This document shows positions 1 through 8,976 of a DNA stretch of 64,000 nt, one piece after another. Origin of the DNA: Gluconacetobacter liquefaciens. GTDB taxonomy: Bacteria; Pseudomonadota; Alphaproteobacteria; Acetobacterales; Acetobacteraceae. The DNA is taken from assembly GCF_003350405.1 (NCBI RefSeq), contig NZ_QQAW01000001.1, forward strand, positions 496,001 through 560,000, given 5' to 3'. The position numbers were made by a program, and so were the translations under genes. The number at the start of each line of letters is the position of its first letter. The stretch's first letter is position 1. Below the pieces are notes generated by a model. It was not told the DNA's origin and ran no database searches. It was given only the letters and a program-made list of their open reading frames with translations.

Positions 1-660
1 ATAGGCGCGGTTGGCTTCCAGATGCTGCGTGCGTTCAGCAGCGACCCGGGCCTGCATGGCGTCGATTTCGGCCTCGGTCATGCCCTCCTTGGCCCGGCCG
101 ACCCGCCAGCGCGCGATATCGGCGTACTGGCCGACGCCGGGCGAATGGTCCATCAGGCTGGCCAGCCGCAGCAGGGCGGTCATGCGCGGATCGTGCAACG
201 CCATCTCGAACAGCGGCTGCATGTCGGGCGCGATCAGTTCGCAGCGGAAATGCAGCAGATGGTCGGCGCGCAAGGCCCCCGCTTCCGACAGTTCGACCAG
301 ATCGCGGATTCCTTCCTCGTAGGTCTGGATGCGGTCGCGGCCGTTGATGTCGCCCAGGCTGAGCGAGTCGAACACGGTCGTCACCCCGGCCACGGCGCAT
401 TGCGCGTCATGGGCCAGAAAGGCCGAGCGGGAGGGCCAGCGCGCATTGACGCGCGGCAGGACCTGACGTTCCAGATTGTCGGTATGCAGGTCGATGATGC
501 CGGGGATGATGTAATCGCCCTCGCAGTCGATGACGGTCGCATCCGTGCTGGCGGCCGGGACGATGGCGCCCGGCGCGGACAGGCCGTCGGCGCTGAAATG
601 CAGTTCGGTTTCGACAACCGAGCAGGGCAGGACGATCCGGGCGTTGGTCAGCAGGGTCAT
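1..660 (-). CDS. phnM: PhnM, alpha-D-ribose 1-methylphosphonate 5-triphosphate diphosphatase (3' end beyond window)
   Basis: Partial gene: the first 220 codons are present and the rest lies beyond position 1. The start ATG at 660 overlaps the distal stop of phnL (ATGA). The translation begins MTLLTNARIVLPC and carries the amidohydrolase metal-binding segment DLHTDNLERQ near residue 60, characteristic of PhnM. PhnM releases pyrophosphate from ribose-methylphosphonate triphosphate, giving the substrate of the PhnJ C-P lyase. It is the last visible gene of phnGHIJKLM. Because it is translationally linked to phnL, which carries a premature stop, its expression may be reduced by polarity (inference). 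Identification is firm; only completeness is unknown. Confidence 0.9.
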   Translation of the reverse strand, partial: MTLLTNARIVLPCSVVETELHFSADGLSAPGAIVPAASTDATVIDCEGDYIIPGIIDLHTDNLERQVLPRVNARWPSRSAFLAHDAQCAVAGVTTVFDSLSLGDINGRDRIQTYEEGIRDLVELSEAGALRADHLLHFRCELIAPDMQPLFEMALHDPRMTALLRLASLMDHSPGVGQYADIARWRVGRAKEGMTEAEIDAMQARVAAERTQHLEANRAY

Positions 661-1382
661 GGCTGGCTTTCTTCGATGGTCGCGCCGCGTTCCAGCAGCA
701 CGGTACGGTCGGCGATGCGCTCGCGCAGCGCATGGTCATGGACGATGGCGACGATCGCCGAGCCCCGCGCGCAGGCTTCGGCGATCAGGGTTCAGACGCA
801 GTCGCGGCTGACGGGGTCGAGCGAGGCGGTCGGTTCGTCCAGCAGCAGCGTCGGCCAGTCGCAGATAAAGCTGCGGGCCAGGTTCACACGCTGCTGCTCG
901 CCACCGGAAAAGGTAACGGGCGGCAACGCATGCAGGGCGGAGGAAATGCGCAGCCGCTCCAGCATCGCCGCCGCATGGCGCCGGGCCTTTTCCAGATTCA
1001 TGCCGCGTGCCACGGCCGACCCGGCGACGACATCCAGCGCGCTCAGGCGCGGAATGGCCCGCAGGAATTGCGAGACATACCCCAGAGAGCGCTGGCGCAC
1101 GTCCAGGATCTCGCCCGGCGATGCGGTGGCGATATCGACCATCGCGCCGTCATGATGAATGCGGACGGCGCCGGAATCGACGCGGTAATTGCCGTAGAGC
1201 GCGCGCATCAGGCTCGATTTGCCCGCTCCGGACGGGCCGACCAGCGCGACGCACTCGCCGGGCCGCACCCGCAGACTGGCCCCGCGCAGGACATCGAGCG
1301 CGAGCCCGCCTTGCAGATGCAGGACGAAACGCTTGTGCAGGCCGGATGCGTCGATGGCCCAGCCATTCTGATGGGAGGTCAT
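657..1382 (-). pseudogene. phnL: PhnL, C-P lyase ABC-type ATPase subunit, interrupted by an in-frame TGA
   Basis: The frame opens with ATG at 1382, overlapping the phnK stop, and encodes a PhnL ABC ATPase: Walker A GPSGAGKSS, signature FSGGEQQRVNLA, Walker B TLLLDEPTASLD. A TGA at 794-792 ends it after 196 residues. The same frame then continues without a shift for about 44 more codons containing the switch-histidine segment IVAIVHDH. It ends at a TGA at 659-657 that overlaps the phnM start. Total length would be about 241 codons, normal for PhnL. So this is a single nonsense change, not a frameshift. The truncated product lacks the H-loop and would probably not be a competent ATPase. A sequencing error is possible. 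Confidence 0.8.
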
Positions 1383-2146
1383 GAGGGCAGCACCGATGAG
1401 ACGAGAAGTTGCGTGTAGGGGTGATGCGGGTCGTCCAGTACCTGGTCCGTCAGGCCCTGTTCGACGATCGCACCGCCCTGCATGACCACCGTGCGGTCGG
1501 CCAGCAGGCGCGCCACGCCCAGATCGTGCGTCACGATGATGGCGGCGACATGCAGCCGATGGACCAGCGTGCGGATCAGGTCGAGAATGCGCGCCTGCAC
1601 TGAAACGTCCAGCCCGGTGGTCGGCTCGTCCATGAAGATCAGTTCGGGATTCGTGACCAGCGTGGCGGCGATCTGCAATCTTTGCAGCATCCCGCCCGAG
1701 AAATGCATCGGCAGGTCGTCGATCCGCTCGCGCCCGATCTCCACTTCATCCAGCCAGCGGGCGGCGGTCTCGCGGATCTCGCCATAATCGCGGGCGCCGT
1801 TCATCATCAGCCGCTCGCCGATATTGCCGCCGGCCGTCACATCCAGCCGCAGGGCGGAGCGGGCATTCTGGTGGATATAGCCCCAGCGCGTGCGTTGCAG
1901 CCGGCGCAGGCGCATCTCGTCCATCGCGGCGATATCGTGCAGCCCTTCCGCGTCGCGGTAGAGAACATGGCCGGAATCGGCGGGCGACAGGCCGGCCAGC
2001 GTGGCGAGCAGGGTGGATTTGCCCGACCCGCTCTCACCGACGATCGCCAGGATCTCGCGCCGGTTGACGGTCAGCGAGACATTGTCGAGCGCATCGACAT
2101 TGCTGAACCGCTTGTTCAGGAAACGGGCTTCCAGAAGAAGGCTCAT
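1379..2146 (-). CDS. phnK: PhnK, C-P lyase complex ATP-binding protein
   Basis: 255 residues starting MSLLLEARFLNKRF; the start at 2146 overlaps the end of phnJ by 4 bases. An open frame continues upstream but is only the phnJ region in another frame. Walker A GESGSGKST is near residue 37, followed by the signature FSGGMLQRLQIA, Walker B LIFMDEPT and the H-loop IIVTHD. PhnK resembles oligopeptide-transporter ATPases. In the known complex it binds the PhnGHIJ core, close to PhnJ, rather than a membrane permease. It overlaps phnL by 4 bases downstream, so the two are translationally coupled. Confidence 0.95.
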   Translation of the reverse strand: MSLLLEARFLNKRFSNVDALDNVSLTVNRREILAIVGESGSGKSTLLATLAGLSPADSGHVLYRDAEGLHDIAAMDEMRLRRLQRTRWGYIHQNARSALRLDVTAGGNIGERLMMNGARDYGEIRETAARWLDEVEIGRERIDDLPMHFSGGMLQRLQIAATLVTNPELIFMDEPTTGLDVSVQARILDLIRTLVHRLHVAAIIVTHDLGVARLLADRTVVMQGGAIVEQGLTDQVLDDPHHPYTQLLVSSVLPS

Positions 2147-3000
2147 TGTCCGCCCTCCTCGGCCCGGCGTTCGGCCTCTTCGATCCTGCCGGCGCAGTAA
2201 TCGGTGTCCGAACACAGGAAGCGGCGCGTGCCGTGATCGTCGATGATAATCTCGTCCAGATAGCTCGACGTGCTGCCGCAGAAGGCGCATGTGCCGTCCG
2301 CCCGGCCGGGATGGAACGGATGGTCGGTGAAATCGAGCGAGCGCACCGGCGTGTAGGGCGGCACGGCATACAGGCGCCGCTCGCGCCCCGCACCGAAAAG
2401 CTGGAGGGCAGGCATGGCGTCCATCTTGGGATTGTCGAAGGCGGGGATAGGGCTGGGCGACATCAGGACCCGGCCATTGACCATCACCGGATGGTCGTAG
2501 GCGCTGGAGACGCGGCCGAAGCGGGTGATGTCCTCGTACAGCTTCACATACATCATGCCGTAATCGCTCAGCGCATGGGCGCGCCGCGCGACCGGGCGTT
2601 CCGGGATCAGCTTCCACAGCGGCTCGGGCTGCGGAACCTGGTAGACGATTACTTGATCTTCCGTCAGCGCCTGCTCGGGAATGCGGTGGCGCGTCTGGAT
2701 GATCGTGGCCTCCGCCGTGCGGGTGGTGGTCTCCACCCCGGTCATGCGGCGGAAGAACGAGGCGATGGCGACCGCGTTGGTCGTATCGTCCGCGCCCTGG
2801 TCGATCACTTTCAGCCGGTCGTCCTGCCCGATGATCGCGGCGGTCACCTGAATGCCGCCGGTGCCCCAGCCATAGGGTAGCGGCATTTCGCGGCTGGCGA
2901 AGGGCACCTGCCAGCCGGGTATCGCCACGGCCTTCAGCAGCGCCCGACGGATGCCGCGTTTGGTCTGTTCGTCGAGATAGGCGAAATTATACGCGATCAT
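2143..3000 (-). CDS. phnJ: PhnJ, carbon-phosphorus lyase (radical SAM)
   Basis: 285 residues. PhnJ cleaves the C-P bond of ribose-1-methylphosphonate 5-phosphate with S-adenosylmethionine and a 4Fe-4S cluster, releasing methane and the cyclic phosphate. The four conserved cysteines of the unusual C-x2-C-x21-C-x5-C cluster motif are all present at C238, C241, C263 and C269, so the catalytic site looks intact. The start at 3000 is preferred because GGAGG lies 6 bases upstream; an in-frame ATG at 3006 directly abuts that ribosome binding site. The gene overlaps phnI upstream and phnK downstream. Confidence 0.96.
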   Translation of the reverse strand: MIAYNFAYLDEQTKRGIRRALLKAVAIPGWQVPFASREMPLPYGWGTGGIQVTAAIIGQDDRLKVIDQGADDTTNAVAIASFFRRMTGVETTTRTAEATIIQTRHRIPEQALTEDQVIVYQVPQPEPLWKLIPERPVARRAHALSDYGMMYVKLYEDITRFGRVSSAYDHPVMVNGRVLMSPSPIPAFDNPKMDAMPALQLFGAGRERRLYAVPPYTPVRSLDFTDHPFHPGRADGTCAFCGSTSSYLDEIIIDDHGTRRFLCSDTDYCAGRIEEAERRAEEGGQ

Positions 3001-4102
3001 CGCCATCCTCCTTCTTGCGGTCCATCCCGTCTTCGGCACGCTGTTCGTCGGCCTGGCGGCGAATGGCGCGGATAATTTCCAGCTCACTCTGGAAATCGAC
3101 GTAATGCGGCAGCTTGAGATGCTCCACGAAGCCGGTCGCCTGGATATTGTCGCAATGCGACAGCACGAATTCCGGGTCTTGCGCCGGGCTGCCGGTCGCC
3201 TCGCCCAGTTCGTCGGCACGCAGGGCGCGTTCCACCAGCGCCATCGACATGGCGCGCCGGTCGGCATGGCCCACGCTCAGTCCATACCCGCGGGTAAATT
3301 GCGGCGGCACGGTCTTGGACCCCGTGAACTGGTTCACCATCTGGCATTCGGTCACGACGATGTCGCCGATCTCGATGGCAAAGCCCAGTTCGGGCGGCAC
3401 GACCGAAACCGCGACCTCGCCCATGCGCAACTCGCCCACGAAAGGGTGCGTGTTGCCGTAGCCGCGCTGGGTCGAATAGGCCAGCGAGAGCAAAAACCCC
3501 TCGTCGCCCCGCGCCAGGGCCTGGAGCCGGATCGGCCGGGAGGCCGGAAAATCCAGCGGCATCGTGGTCAGGTCGGCCGGCGGGGCGTCGTGCCCGGCGG
3601 CGGGAATGGCCTCCAGCAGCGTCTCGCCCCCCAGAATGCCCATCGCGCTGGGCAGGGGGGAAACGGGCTCGGCCGCCACCGGGTCGGGCGCGGATTCGGG
3701 CGCCGTCTCCCCGGTATCGAACAGCCGGTGCGAATAATCGGCGGTCGGGCCAAGCCGCTGCCCGCCGAGCACATCCTTGAAGATCGCCGAGACCCGGCGC
3801 TGGACGCGCATCGCCGTGGTATCGATCGGCCGGGCATCGACCAGACGCGGCTGGGTGGCCCGGTACGAACGCAGCAGGAAGGCGGCTTCGACCAGGTCGC
3901 CTTCGGCCTGCAACAGCGCCCGCGCGGCGAGGTCGGGGTCATAGAGCGCGCCTTCGGCCATCACGCGGTCAATGGCCCGGCCGAAGCTGGTGGTCGCCTG
4001 ACGCAGCGTGCAGCCCTCGCCGTCGCCCCGCCGCCGGTCGGCGCGCCAGGCATGGGCGGCGGCGATCGCGTCTTCGCCGCCCTTGGTCGCGACAAATGCC
4101 AT
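2987..4102 (-). CDS. phnI: PhnI, C-P lyase core subunit
   Basis: 371 residues starting MAFVATKGGEDAI. The frame is open further upstream, but that part overlaps phnH and is not PhnI-like. PhnI is the nucleosidase-like core subunit that, with PhnG, H and L, joins the phosphonate to ribose triphosphate, displacing adenine from ATP. Family-typical segments include AFVATKGG at the N-terminus and YSTQRGYGNTHPF and GYGLSVGHADRRAMSMA in the second half. It starts 2 bases after the phnH stop and overlaps phnJ, consistent with one operon. Confidence 0.95.
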   Translation of the reverse strand: MAFVATKGGEDAIAAAHAWRADRRRGDGEGCTLRQATTSFGRAIDRVMAEGALYDPDLAARALLQAEGDLVEAAFLLRSYRATQPRLVDARPIDTTAMRVQRRVSAIFKDVLGGQRLGPTADYSHRLFDTGETAPESAPDPVAAEPVSPLPSAMGILGGETLLEAIPAAGHDAPPADLTTMPLDFPASRPIRLQALARGDEGFLLSLAYSTQRGYGNTHPFVGELRMGEVAVSVVPPELGFAIEIGDIVVTECQMVNQFTGSKTVPPQFTRGYGLSVGHADRRAMSMALVERALRADELGEATGSPAQDPEFVLSHCDNIQATGFVEHLKLPHYVDFQSELEIIRAIRRQADEQRAEDGMDRKKEDGDDRV

Positions 4103-4104
4103 GG

Positions 4105-4686
4105 TCAGGCCTCCGTGATGCAGGTGCTGCGCGGCAGGCCGACGATCTCGGCACCGCACAGAAGAAACACATCGACCCCGCGCGGAAACAGCGCACCCTG
4201 CTGCTGCCATTCCGCCACGAACGCGGCATCCAGGGTGGGGGCGATGGTCTGGGTATGCGCAATGCCCGGCCCCGACAGCGTCAGCGGCGCACCGTCGGTC
4301 AAGGATGCGATGTCGAGCAGCAGGGTGGCGCTTGCCTCCGGCGCATCGAACGTGCCCTGGCGCAGCGACGCCAGCACGGGCCGCGCGGAACCATGGGCAG
4401 GCCCGGCCAGCACGAATGCCGCCACCTCGGCCGGCGCCGCGGGCGCACCGGTATGGAATGTCAGCCACGCCGCGGTATCGCGGTCGGCCTCGGGCAGCGC
4501 GACCGGCGTGGTGGCGTCCACCAGCGTCAGCAGCGTGATGGCGGCAGCGGGGGAAAGGCTGCCCGGCGCCTGCGCCAGCCGTGGCAGACCGTAGCGTCGG
4601 CCTGGGTGGGCAATAGCGTCGAGAATGGCGCGGAACGTGGCCTGGGCCATGTGCGAATCCGCAAGGCCCGGAAGAAGAACAGACAT
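4105..4686 (-). CDS. phnH: PhnH, C-P lyase core subunit
   Basis: 193 residues, the usual PhnH length (about 190). It begins MSVLLPGLADSHMAQATF and ends with FPRGVDVFLLCGAEIVGLPR, a typical PhnH C-terminus. PhnH is part of the PhnGHIJ core complex, with a fold related to PLP enzymes but without cofactor. The start codon overlaps the phnG stop by one base and phnI follows after 2 bases, so translation is probably coupled. No defects seen. Confidence 0.95.
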   Translation of the reverse strand: MSVLLPGLADSHMAQATFRAILDAIAHPGRRYGLPRLAQAPGSLSPAAAITLLTLVDATTPVALPEADRDTAAWLTFHTGAPAAPAEVAAFVLAGPAHGSARPVLASLRQGTFDAPEASATLLLDIASLTDGAPLTLSGPGIAHTQTIAPTLDAAFVAEWQQQGALFPRGVDVFLLCGAEIVGLPRSTCITEA

Positions 4687-5141
4687 CAGCGCCCCGTTGC
4701 CATGGTAAAGAAGCGGACTTCCGTGCCGGCGGCGCGGGCTTCGATCGCCGCGCGCCGCTGCGCCTCGATCGCGGCCAGCGGATCGACGACCGAGGCCATC
4801 AGCGCCGCATGGCGGATGTCGGACTGAAGCGCCGCATCCAGCCGTGCAATGGCGACGGCGCGGGCTTCGTCGCGGCCCAGCACATAGGCGTGGCCGGTAT
4901 GGCCCTCGTCATCGACGATGCTCGCGCGGGTCAGCGTCGCCTCGATCAGGTTGAAGCCCTCGCCCTCCGCGCCGACGCGCCCCCGCACCATCGTCAGCCC
5001 CACTTCGGGCTGACGGAGATGGACGAACGACGGCAGCGGGTCGGTTTGCGAAAGATGCTGGTGCAGAAGCCCGGCGTCGGCACGGGCGAGAATGCCGAGC
5101 CACGCCCGGCGCGCGGAATGCGCGGATGAATCAGCGGTCAT
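4686..5141 (-). CDS. phnG: PhnG, C-P lyase core subunit (first gene of the operon)
   Basis: 151 residues starting MTADSSAHSARRAWLGILARA. The start at 5141 is chosen because GAGG precedes it by 5 bases; the upstream in-frame codons give no PhnG homology. Recognisable PhnG segments are the LRQPEVGLTMVRGR stretch and the ending GTEVRFFTMATGR. It is the promoter-proximal gene of the minus-strand phn operon. No PhnF regulator or PhnCDE transporter lies on this side. The leader up to 5182 contains a 9-bp imperfect hairpin, and a three-half-site operator lies 125-160 bases upstream. Confidence 0.93.
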   Translation of the reverse strand: MTADSSAHSARRAWLGILARADAGLLHQHLSQTDPLPSFVHLRQPEVGLTMVRGRVGAEGEGFNLIEATLTRASIVDDEGHTGHAYVLGRDEARAVAIARLDAALQSDIRHAALMASVVDPLAAIEAQRRAAIEARAAGTEVRFFTMATGR

Positions 5142-5425
5142 CGTGACCTCACGAAAAGCAGGTGCATGCCAGATGGCACGCAAAAAAACGGATCGGGTGT
5201 GAGGTCAATAAAACAGAACAAATGTCGGATTAAATAATTAAACTTATGTGAAAGAAGAGAGATTAGACAACATGCTCTTGTTGTCCGCAATAGACAACAA
5301 AGGCAATTTATATAGTAATGAATCCATATTAACAAAAGCTTCATGCACAACTTCATGCGCCCACGTATTTTCCGGTCGGACTAAACAGAAACCTTTCATT
5401 TATTACGTTCGTACGGAGAGTTCTG
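5142..5425. promoter_or_regulatory. AT-rich divergent promoter region between phnG and the TonB receptor
   Basis: This 284-bp gap has no convincing ORF and is clearly richer in A/T than its surroundings. It must hold the promoters of the minus-strand phn operon and the plus-strand TonB-dependent receptor. It contains an imperfect inverted repeat at 5163-5182 (TGCATGCCA, GA, TGGCACGCA) in the phnG leader, the operator described separately at 5266-5300, and a TATATA stretch near 5310. No confident Pho box was recognised. Confidence 0.6.
5266..5300. promoter_or_regulatory. Putative operator: three GACAACA half-sites
   Basis: TTGTTGTC at 5278-5285 and GACAACAA at 5293-5300 form a perfect 8-bp inverted repeat with a 7-base spacer. 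A further GACAACA at 5266-5272 is inverted relative to the central half-site with a 6-base spacer. Three copies of one half-site in 35 bp between divergent genes point to a dimeric regulator. Which family binds is unknown; the site is unlike the known PhnF or PhoB boxes. Confidence 0.5.
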
Positions 5426-8146
5426 ATGCGCAGGGCCGTGTTTATGTTGGTCGCGACGTCTGCTTGTACACCTCTGCCATTGATGATCGGGGCGGCACGC
5501 GCGGCCACGCCCGCAACGGCATCATCCGACACGTCCGCACCGTCGCCGGGCAAGGCGGTGGCGAAGTCGCGCGGCCGGCACCATGCCGCCCGCCCGGTGG
5601 CGGCGTCGGTGGCGGCGCCCCGTCCGGTCGCATCCGGCCGTGCCGCCGTTCCGGCGACGCGCGGCGTGGTTGCGAACGCGGCCGACCGCTATGTCGCCCC
5701 GCCCCCGGCCAGGGACGAGCAGGTGATCGTCACCGGCACGCGCGCATCCAACGTGCGGGCACGCGAGAGCGTCAGCCCGGTGGTGGTTCTATCCGGAAAA
5801 ACCCTGACGCAGTCTGGGTTCCTTAATCTGTCGGACGCGCTGACGCGCACCTATCCGTCGATCGAGGTCACACCGCGCGGGCATAATACCAACGCCCTGA
5901 CGTCGTTCCTCGAAATGCGCGGCCTCGGCCCCAACGAGGTCCTGGTGCTGGTCGACGGCAAGCGGCGCCACGGCACGGCCAACATCGTGCAGAAGGCAGG
6001 GCCGGAATTCGCCGCCTCCTCGGTCGATCTGAACATGATCCCCGCGAACATGATCGACCATATCGAGATCCTTGAGGATGGTGCTGCGGCGATGTACGGG
6101 TCGGACGCCATCGCCGGCGTCGTCAACATCATCACCAAGAAGCAGGATCACGGGCTGACATTGAGCAGCCAGACGGGCGCCAATGCCTATAACGGCGATG
6201 GCTGGCAGTACCAGTTCGCCGCCGATGGCGGGCTGAAACTGGGCAAAGACGGTTTCATCCATCTCAGCGGCCAGATGTACCATACCGACCATATGGTCGC
6301 CTATTCGCCCGATCACGGCATGCTGGGCTACTGGCCGGCCGGCGCCGATACCTCCGGCTACTACGCCGGCGTGGTGCCGGGCGCGAAGGCGAATACCGGC
6401 AAGGTCAACAACTACACCAACATGCCCGAGGAAACGCGCGAGAATCTCGGCATCGATTTCGAAAAGCCGCTGACGGACAACATCTCGCTCTACGGCCAGA
6501 TCATCTATGCCCACCGCCACGCCGAGATCCTGGAAGGCTACGAATACCCCGATCTCGACTGGCCGGCCGGCGCCGTGAACATGTATCCCAACGGCGTGGA
6601 GCCCATCACCCAGATCGACGAGAACGACTACTCCGCCACCATGGGCCTCAAGGGCGGCCATCTCTTCGGCTTCGACTGGGACCTGTCCTCGACCTGGGGC
6701 GCGGATTCGGATCGGATTTCGGAAAAAAGCACGGTTAATCTGGGTATGTTCGCGTCGAACTGCAACGCGACCGATACGGCGTCTCCCCGCTATTCCACCG
6801 ACGGCTGCGGCTATTCACCCAAGAAATTCTGGGATTACACCGAAAAAAGCGCCGAGTGGACCAACAATCTCGACTTCCGCCGCCAGTTCATGGTCGGGCA
6901 CTCCTTCCCCATCGGGCTCTCCTTCGGCGCCGAACAGCGGTATGACGAATATCAGCTCGTATCCGGCAACCCCGATTCCTACCAGACAGGCGGCGCGGAA
7001 GGGCATGCCGGCATCCCGCCGCAGAGTGCGGGAAAATGGTCGCGTGACGTCTGGGCCGGGTATGTCGACGTCAACCTGCATCCGACGAAGCGCCTGCAGA
7101 TCGACCTCGCCGGGCGCTACGAATATTATACCGATACCCAGGATACCGAGACCGGGAAGATCTCGGCCCGCTACGATTTTTCCCGGCGTATCGCAATCCG
7201 TGGCACGATCAGCAACGGCTTCCGCGCACCGACCTTGCAGGAAGAACATTTCAGCCGCATGAATGTCTATACCGACAGCGTGCGCGGCCTGCTGCCGGTC
7301 AATTCCGCCGCCGCGAAGATCCTCGGCGCGTCGCCGCTCAAGCCCGAGCGTTCGACCAATGTCAGCGCCGGCATCGTCACCGAACCGGTCGACGGTTTCC
7401 ATGTCGAGGCCGACGTCTACCAGATCAACCTGCGTGACCGCTTCGTGCAGGGCGGAACGGTGTCCGGCATCACCGCGCTGGAGGCGATCGAGAATTTCGG
7501 TTTCGCCATCCCGGCCGCCGCCACCAAGGTGTCGGATTTCAACGCCTATTACCTGTCCAACGGTGCGAGCACCCGTACGCAGGGCCTGGACATCAAGGCC
7601 GATTACACATTCAGGTTCCACGAATACGGCGATCTGAACCTGAGCATGGCGCTGAACCTGAACCGTACCCGCCTGCACCATAACGGCCTGTCATCCCTGG
7701 GCAATCCGCTGTTGAACGAACAGGCGATCGGCTATCTGACGACCGCCTACCCGCGCAGCAAGATCATCCTCGATGCCCGCTGGAATGTCGGCCGATGGGA
7801 TATCAATCTGCGGCAGACCCGCTACGGCCAGACCACCGACATGCTGGAATACCAGGACTGGACGCCGGCTTCGGCGACCTGCGCGGGCGGCGGCGCCCTG
7901 CGCTATTCCAGCACCTGCTTCGCGCAGTTCAACAACACGCCGCGCTGGCTGACCGACCTGCAGGTCGGATACCAGATCAACCGGCACCTGCATGTGGCGA
8001 TCGGCGCCAACAACATCTTCAACATCCGGCCGCGAAAAGTCCCGCAGGAACTCAAGGTCGCCGAAGGCAGCCAGTACGATCAGGATTCGGTCCAGGTTCC
8101 GATCAATGGCGGATATTATTTCGGGCGGCTGGACGCCCGTTTCTAA
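5426..8146 (+). CDS. TonB-dependent outer-membrane receptor linked to the phn cluster
   Basis: 906 residues. An N-terminal signal segment ([26 protein letters not shown]) is followed by an Ala/Pro-rich linker, a TonB-box-like [10 protein letters not shown] near residue 100, a plug domain ([48 protein letters not shown]) and a beta-barrel ending in the aromatic C-terminus FGRLDARF. The start has GGAG 7 bases upstream. Such receptors import scarce ligands across the outer membrane using TonB energy. It sits between the phn operon and the phn-type acyltransferase and shares an operator region with phn, so a phosphonate or phosphorylated ligand is a reasonable inference. The ligand cannot be read from sequence. 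Confidence 0.9.
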   Translation: MRRAVFMLVATSACTPLPLMIGAARAATPATASSDTSAPSPGKAVAKSRGRHHAARPVAASVAAPRPVASGRAAVPATRGVVANAADRYVAPPPARDEQVIVTGTRASNVRARESVSPVVVLSGKTLTQSGFLNLSDALTRTYPSIEVTPRGHNTNALTSFLEMRGLGPNEVLVLVDGKRRHGTANIVQKAGPEFAASSVDLNMIPANMIDHIEILEDGAAAMYGSDAIAGVVNIITKKQDHGLTLSSQTGANAYNGDGWQYQFAADGGLKLGKDGFIHLSGQMYHTDHMVAYSPDHGMLGYWPAGADTSGYYAGVVPGAKANTGKVNNYTNMPEETRENLGIDFEKPLTDNISLYGQIIYAHRHAEILEGYEYPDLDWPAGAVNMYPNGVEPITQIDENDYSATMGLKGGHLFGFDWDLSSTWGADSDRISEKSTVNLGMFASNCNATDTASPRYSTDGCGYSPKKFWDYTEKSAEWTNNLDFRRQFMVGHSFPIGLSFGAEQRYDEYQLVSGNPDSYQTGGAEGHAGIPPQSAGKWSRDVWAGYVDVNLHPTKRLQIDLAGRYEYYTDTQDTETGKISARYDFSRRIAIRGTISNGFRAPTLQEEHFSRMNVYTDSVRGLLPVNSAAAKILGASPLKPERSTNVSAGIVTEPVDGFHVEADVYQINLRDRFVQGGTVSGITALEAIENFGFAIPAAATKVSDFNAYYLSNGASTRTQGLDIKADYTFRFHEYGDLNLSMALNLNRTRLHHNGLSSLGNPLLNEQAIGYLTTAYPRSKIILDARWNVGRWDINLRQTRYGQTTDMLEYQDWTPASATCAGGGALRYSSTCFAQFNNTPRWLTDLQVGYQINRHLHVAIGANNIFNIRPRKVPQELKVAEGSQYDQDSVQVPINGGYYFGRLDARF

Positions 8147-8169
8147 AAACAGGCAGGTCGACCGGCAGG

Positions 8170-8190
8170 CATCCACCCGCGCGGTGGATG
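8170..8190 (+). other. Stem-loop between receptor and acyltransferase genes
   Basis: CATCCACC (8170-8177) and GGTGGATG (8183-8190) form a perfect 8-bp stem with a 5-base loop. There is no U-tract, so it is more likely an mRNA-stability or translation element than a terminator. It supports co-transcription of the flanking genes with differential expression (inference). Confidence 0.4.
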
Positions 8191-8229
8191 TCGCCGGCAG
8201 GCTGGCGAATACAGGGAGGAGAAGAGAGC

Positions 8230-8874
8230 ATGACACAGGATTCCACGGTGCGGCCCAAGATCGCGGAAACGGTCGTCCATCCCACGGTCCGGCTCAGGCA
8301 GGCGGTCATCGGTCAGTATTGCGAGATCCTGGAAGGTGCGATTCTCGAATATTGCACAATCGGCGATTTCTCCTATCTGGGTGAGCGCAGCACGGTCGCG
8401 GATGCCGAAATCGGAAAATTCTGCGCCATCGCGGCAGATGTGCGGATCGGTGCGCCCAACCATCCGATCGGCCGCCCGTCGATGCATCGCTTCACCTATT
8501 GCCCGGAATATTACTGGCCCGAGGCCGAACGCGACCAGGAATTCTTCCGCCAGCGTCGCGAAAGCCGCGTGCATGTCGGCAATGATGTCTGGATCGGCCA
8601 TGGCGTGGTGGTGCTGCCGGGCGTCACGATCGGCGATGGCGCGGTTCTGGCGGCCGGCGCGGTGGTCACCCGCGACGTCCCGTCCTACACGATCGTCGGC
8701 GGCGTGCCGGCCCGCCCGATCCGCGAGCGCTTCAGTCGCGACATCGCGGCGAGGCTGGACCGGATCGCCTGGTGGAACTGGCCAGCCGCCGTGATCATGG
8801 ACCGCCTGGACAGCTTCCAGTCGGAAGACATGGAGGCTTTCTGCGCCCGGTGGGACGACGCAGCCGGAGCGTGA
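8230..8874 (+). CDS. Phosphonate-metabolism hexapeptide-repeat acyltransferase
   Basis: 214 residues starting [25 protein letters not shown] precedes the ATG at good spacing, while the longer upstream frame runs inside the receptor gene. Left-handed beta-helix repeats are visible as isoleucine/valine-spaced hexads ([59 protein letters not shown]). The protein matches the xenobiotic acyltransferase-like family repeatedly found in phn operons (known as phosphonate-metabolism hexapeptide transferase), with a trimeric active site. Substrate unproven; it may acetylate an aminophosphonate. It lies downstream of the TonB receptor and is probably co-transcribed with it. Confidence 0.88.
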   Translation: MTQDSTVRPKIAETVVHPTVRLRQAVIGQYCEILEGAILEYCTIGDFSYLGERSTVADAEIGKFCAIAADVRIGAPNHPIGRPSMHRFTYCPEYYWPEAERDQEFFRQRRESRVHVGNDVWIGHGVVVLPGVTIGDGAVLAAGAVVTRDVPSYTIVGGVPARPIRERFSRDIAARLDRIAWWNWPAAVIMDRLDSFQSEDMEAFCARWDDAAGA

Positions 8875-8911
8875 ACTCGCTTGTCCGTCCCGTAGTTAGT
8901 CTTCAGAAAAA

Positions 8912-8934
8912 ACGGCAGGCGCGCGGCCTGCCGT
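8912..8934 (-). terminator. Rho-independent terminator of the aminotransferase gene
   Basis: ACGGCAGGC (8912-8920) pairs perfectly with GCCTGCCGT (8926-8934) around a 5-base loop. On the minus strand the stem is followed by six U residues, a classic intrinsic terminator 42 bases after the stop of the minus-strand aminotransferase. It may also slow plus-strand transcription from the acyltransferase. Confidence 0.85.
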
Positions 8935-8976
8935 ACCCGTTCATGGCCCGATCACCGGGTTCCCCCGGCAGGGTTT

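Noticed and set aside
657-791. Frameshift as the cause of phnL truncation
   Set aside because: The same frame continues with PhnL-like sequence to the phnM overlap, so it is a nonsense codon, not an indel.
5142-5425. Pho box in the phn promoter region
   Set aside because: Only loose matches to the 7-base repeat with 4-base spacing were found; not enough to call.
8230-8874. PhnO-type GNAT acetyltransferase
   Set aside because: The protein has hexapeptide beta-helix repeats, not the GNAT acetyl-CoA motif.
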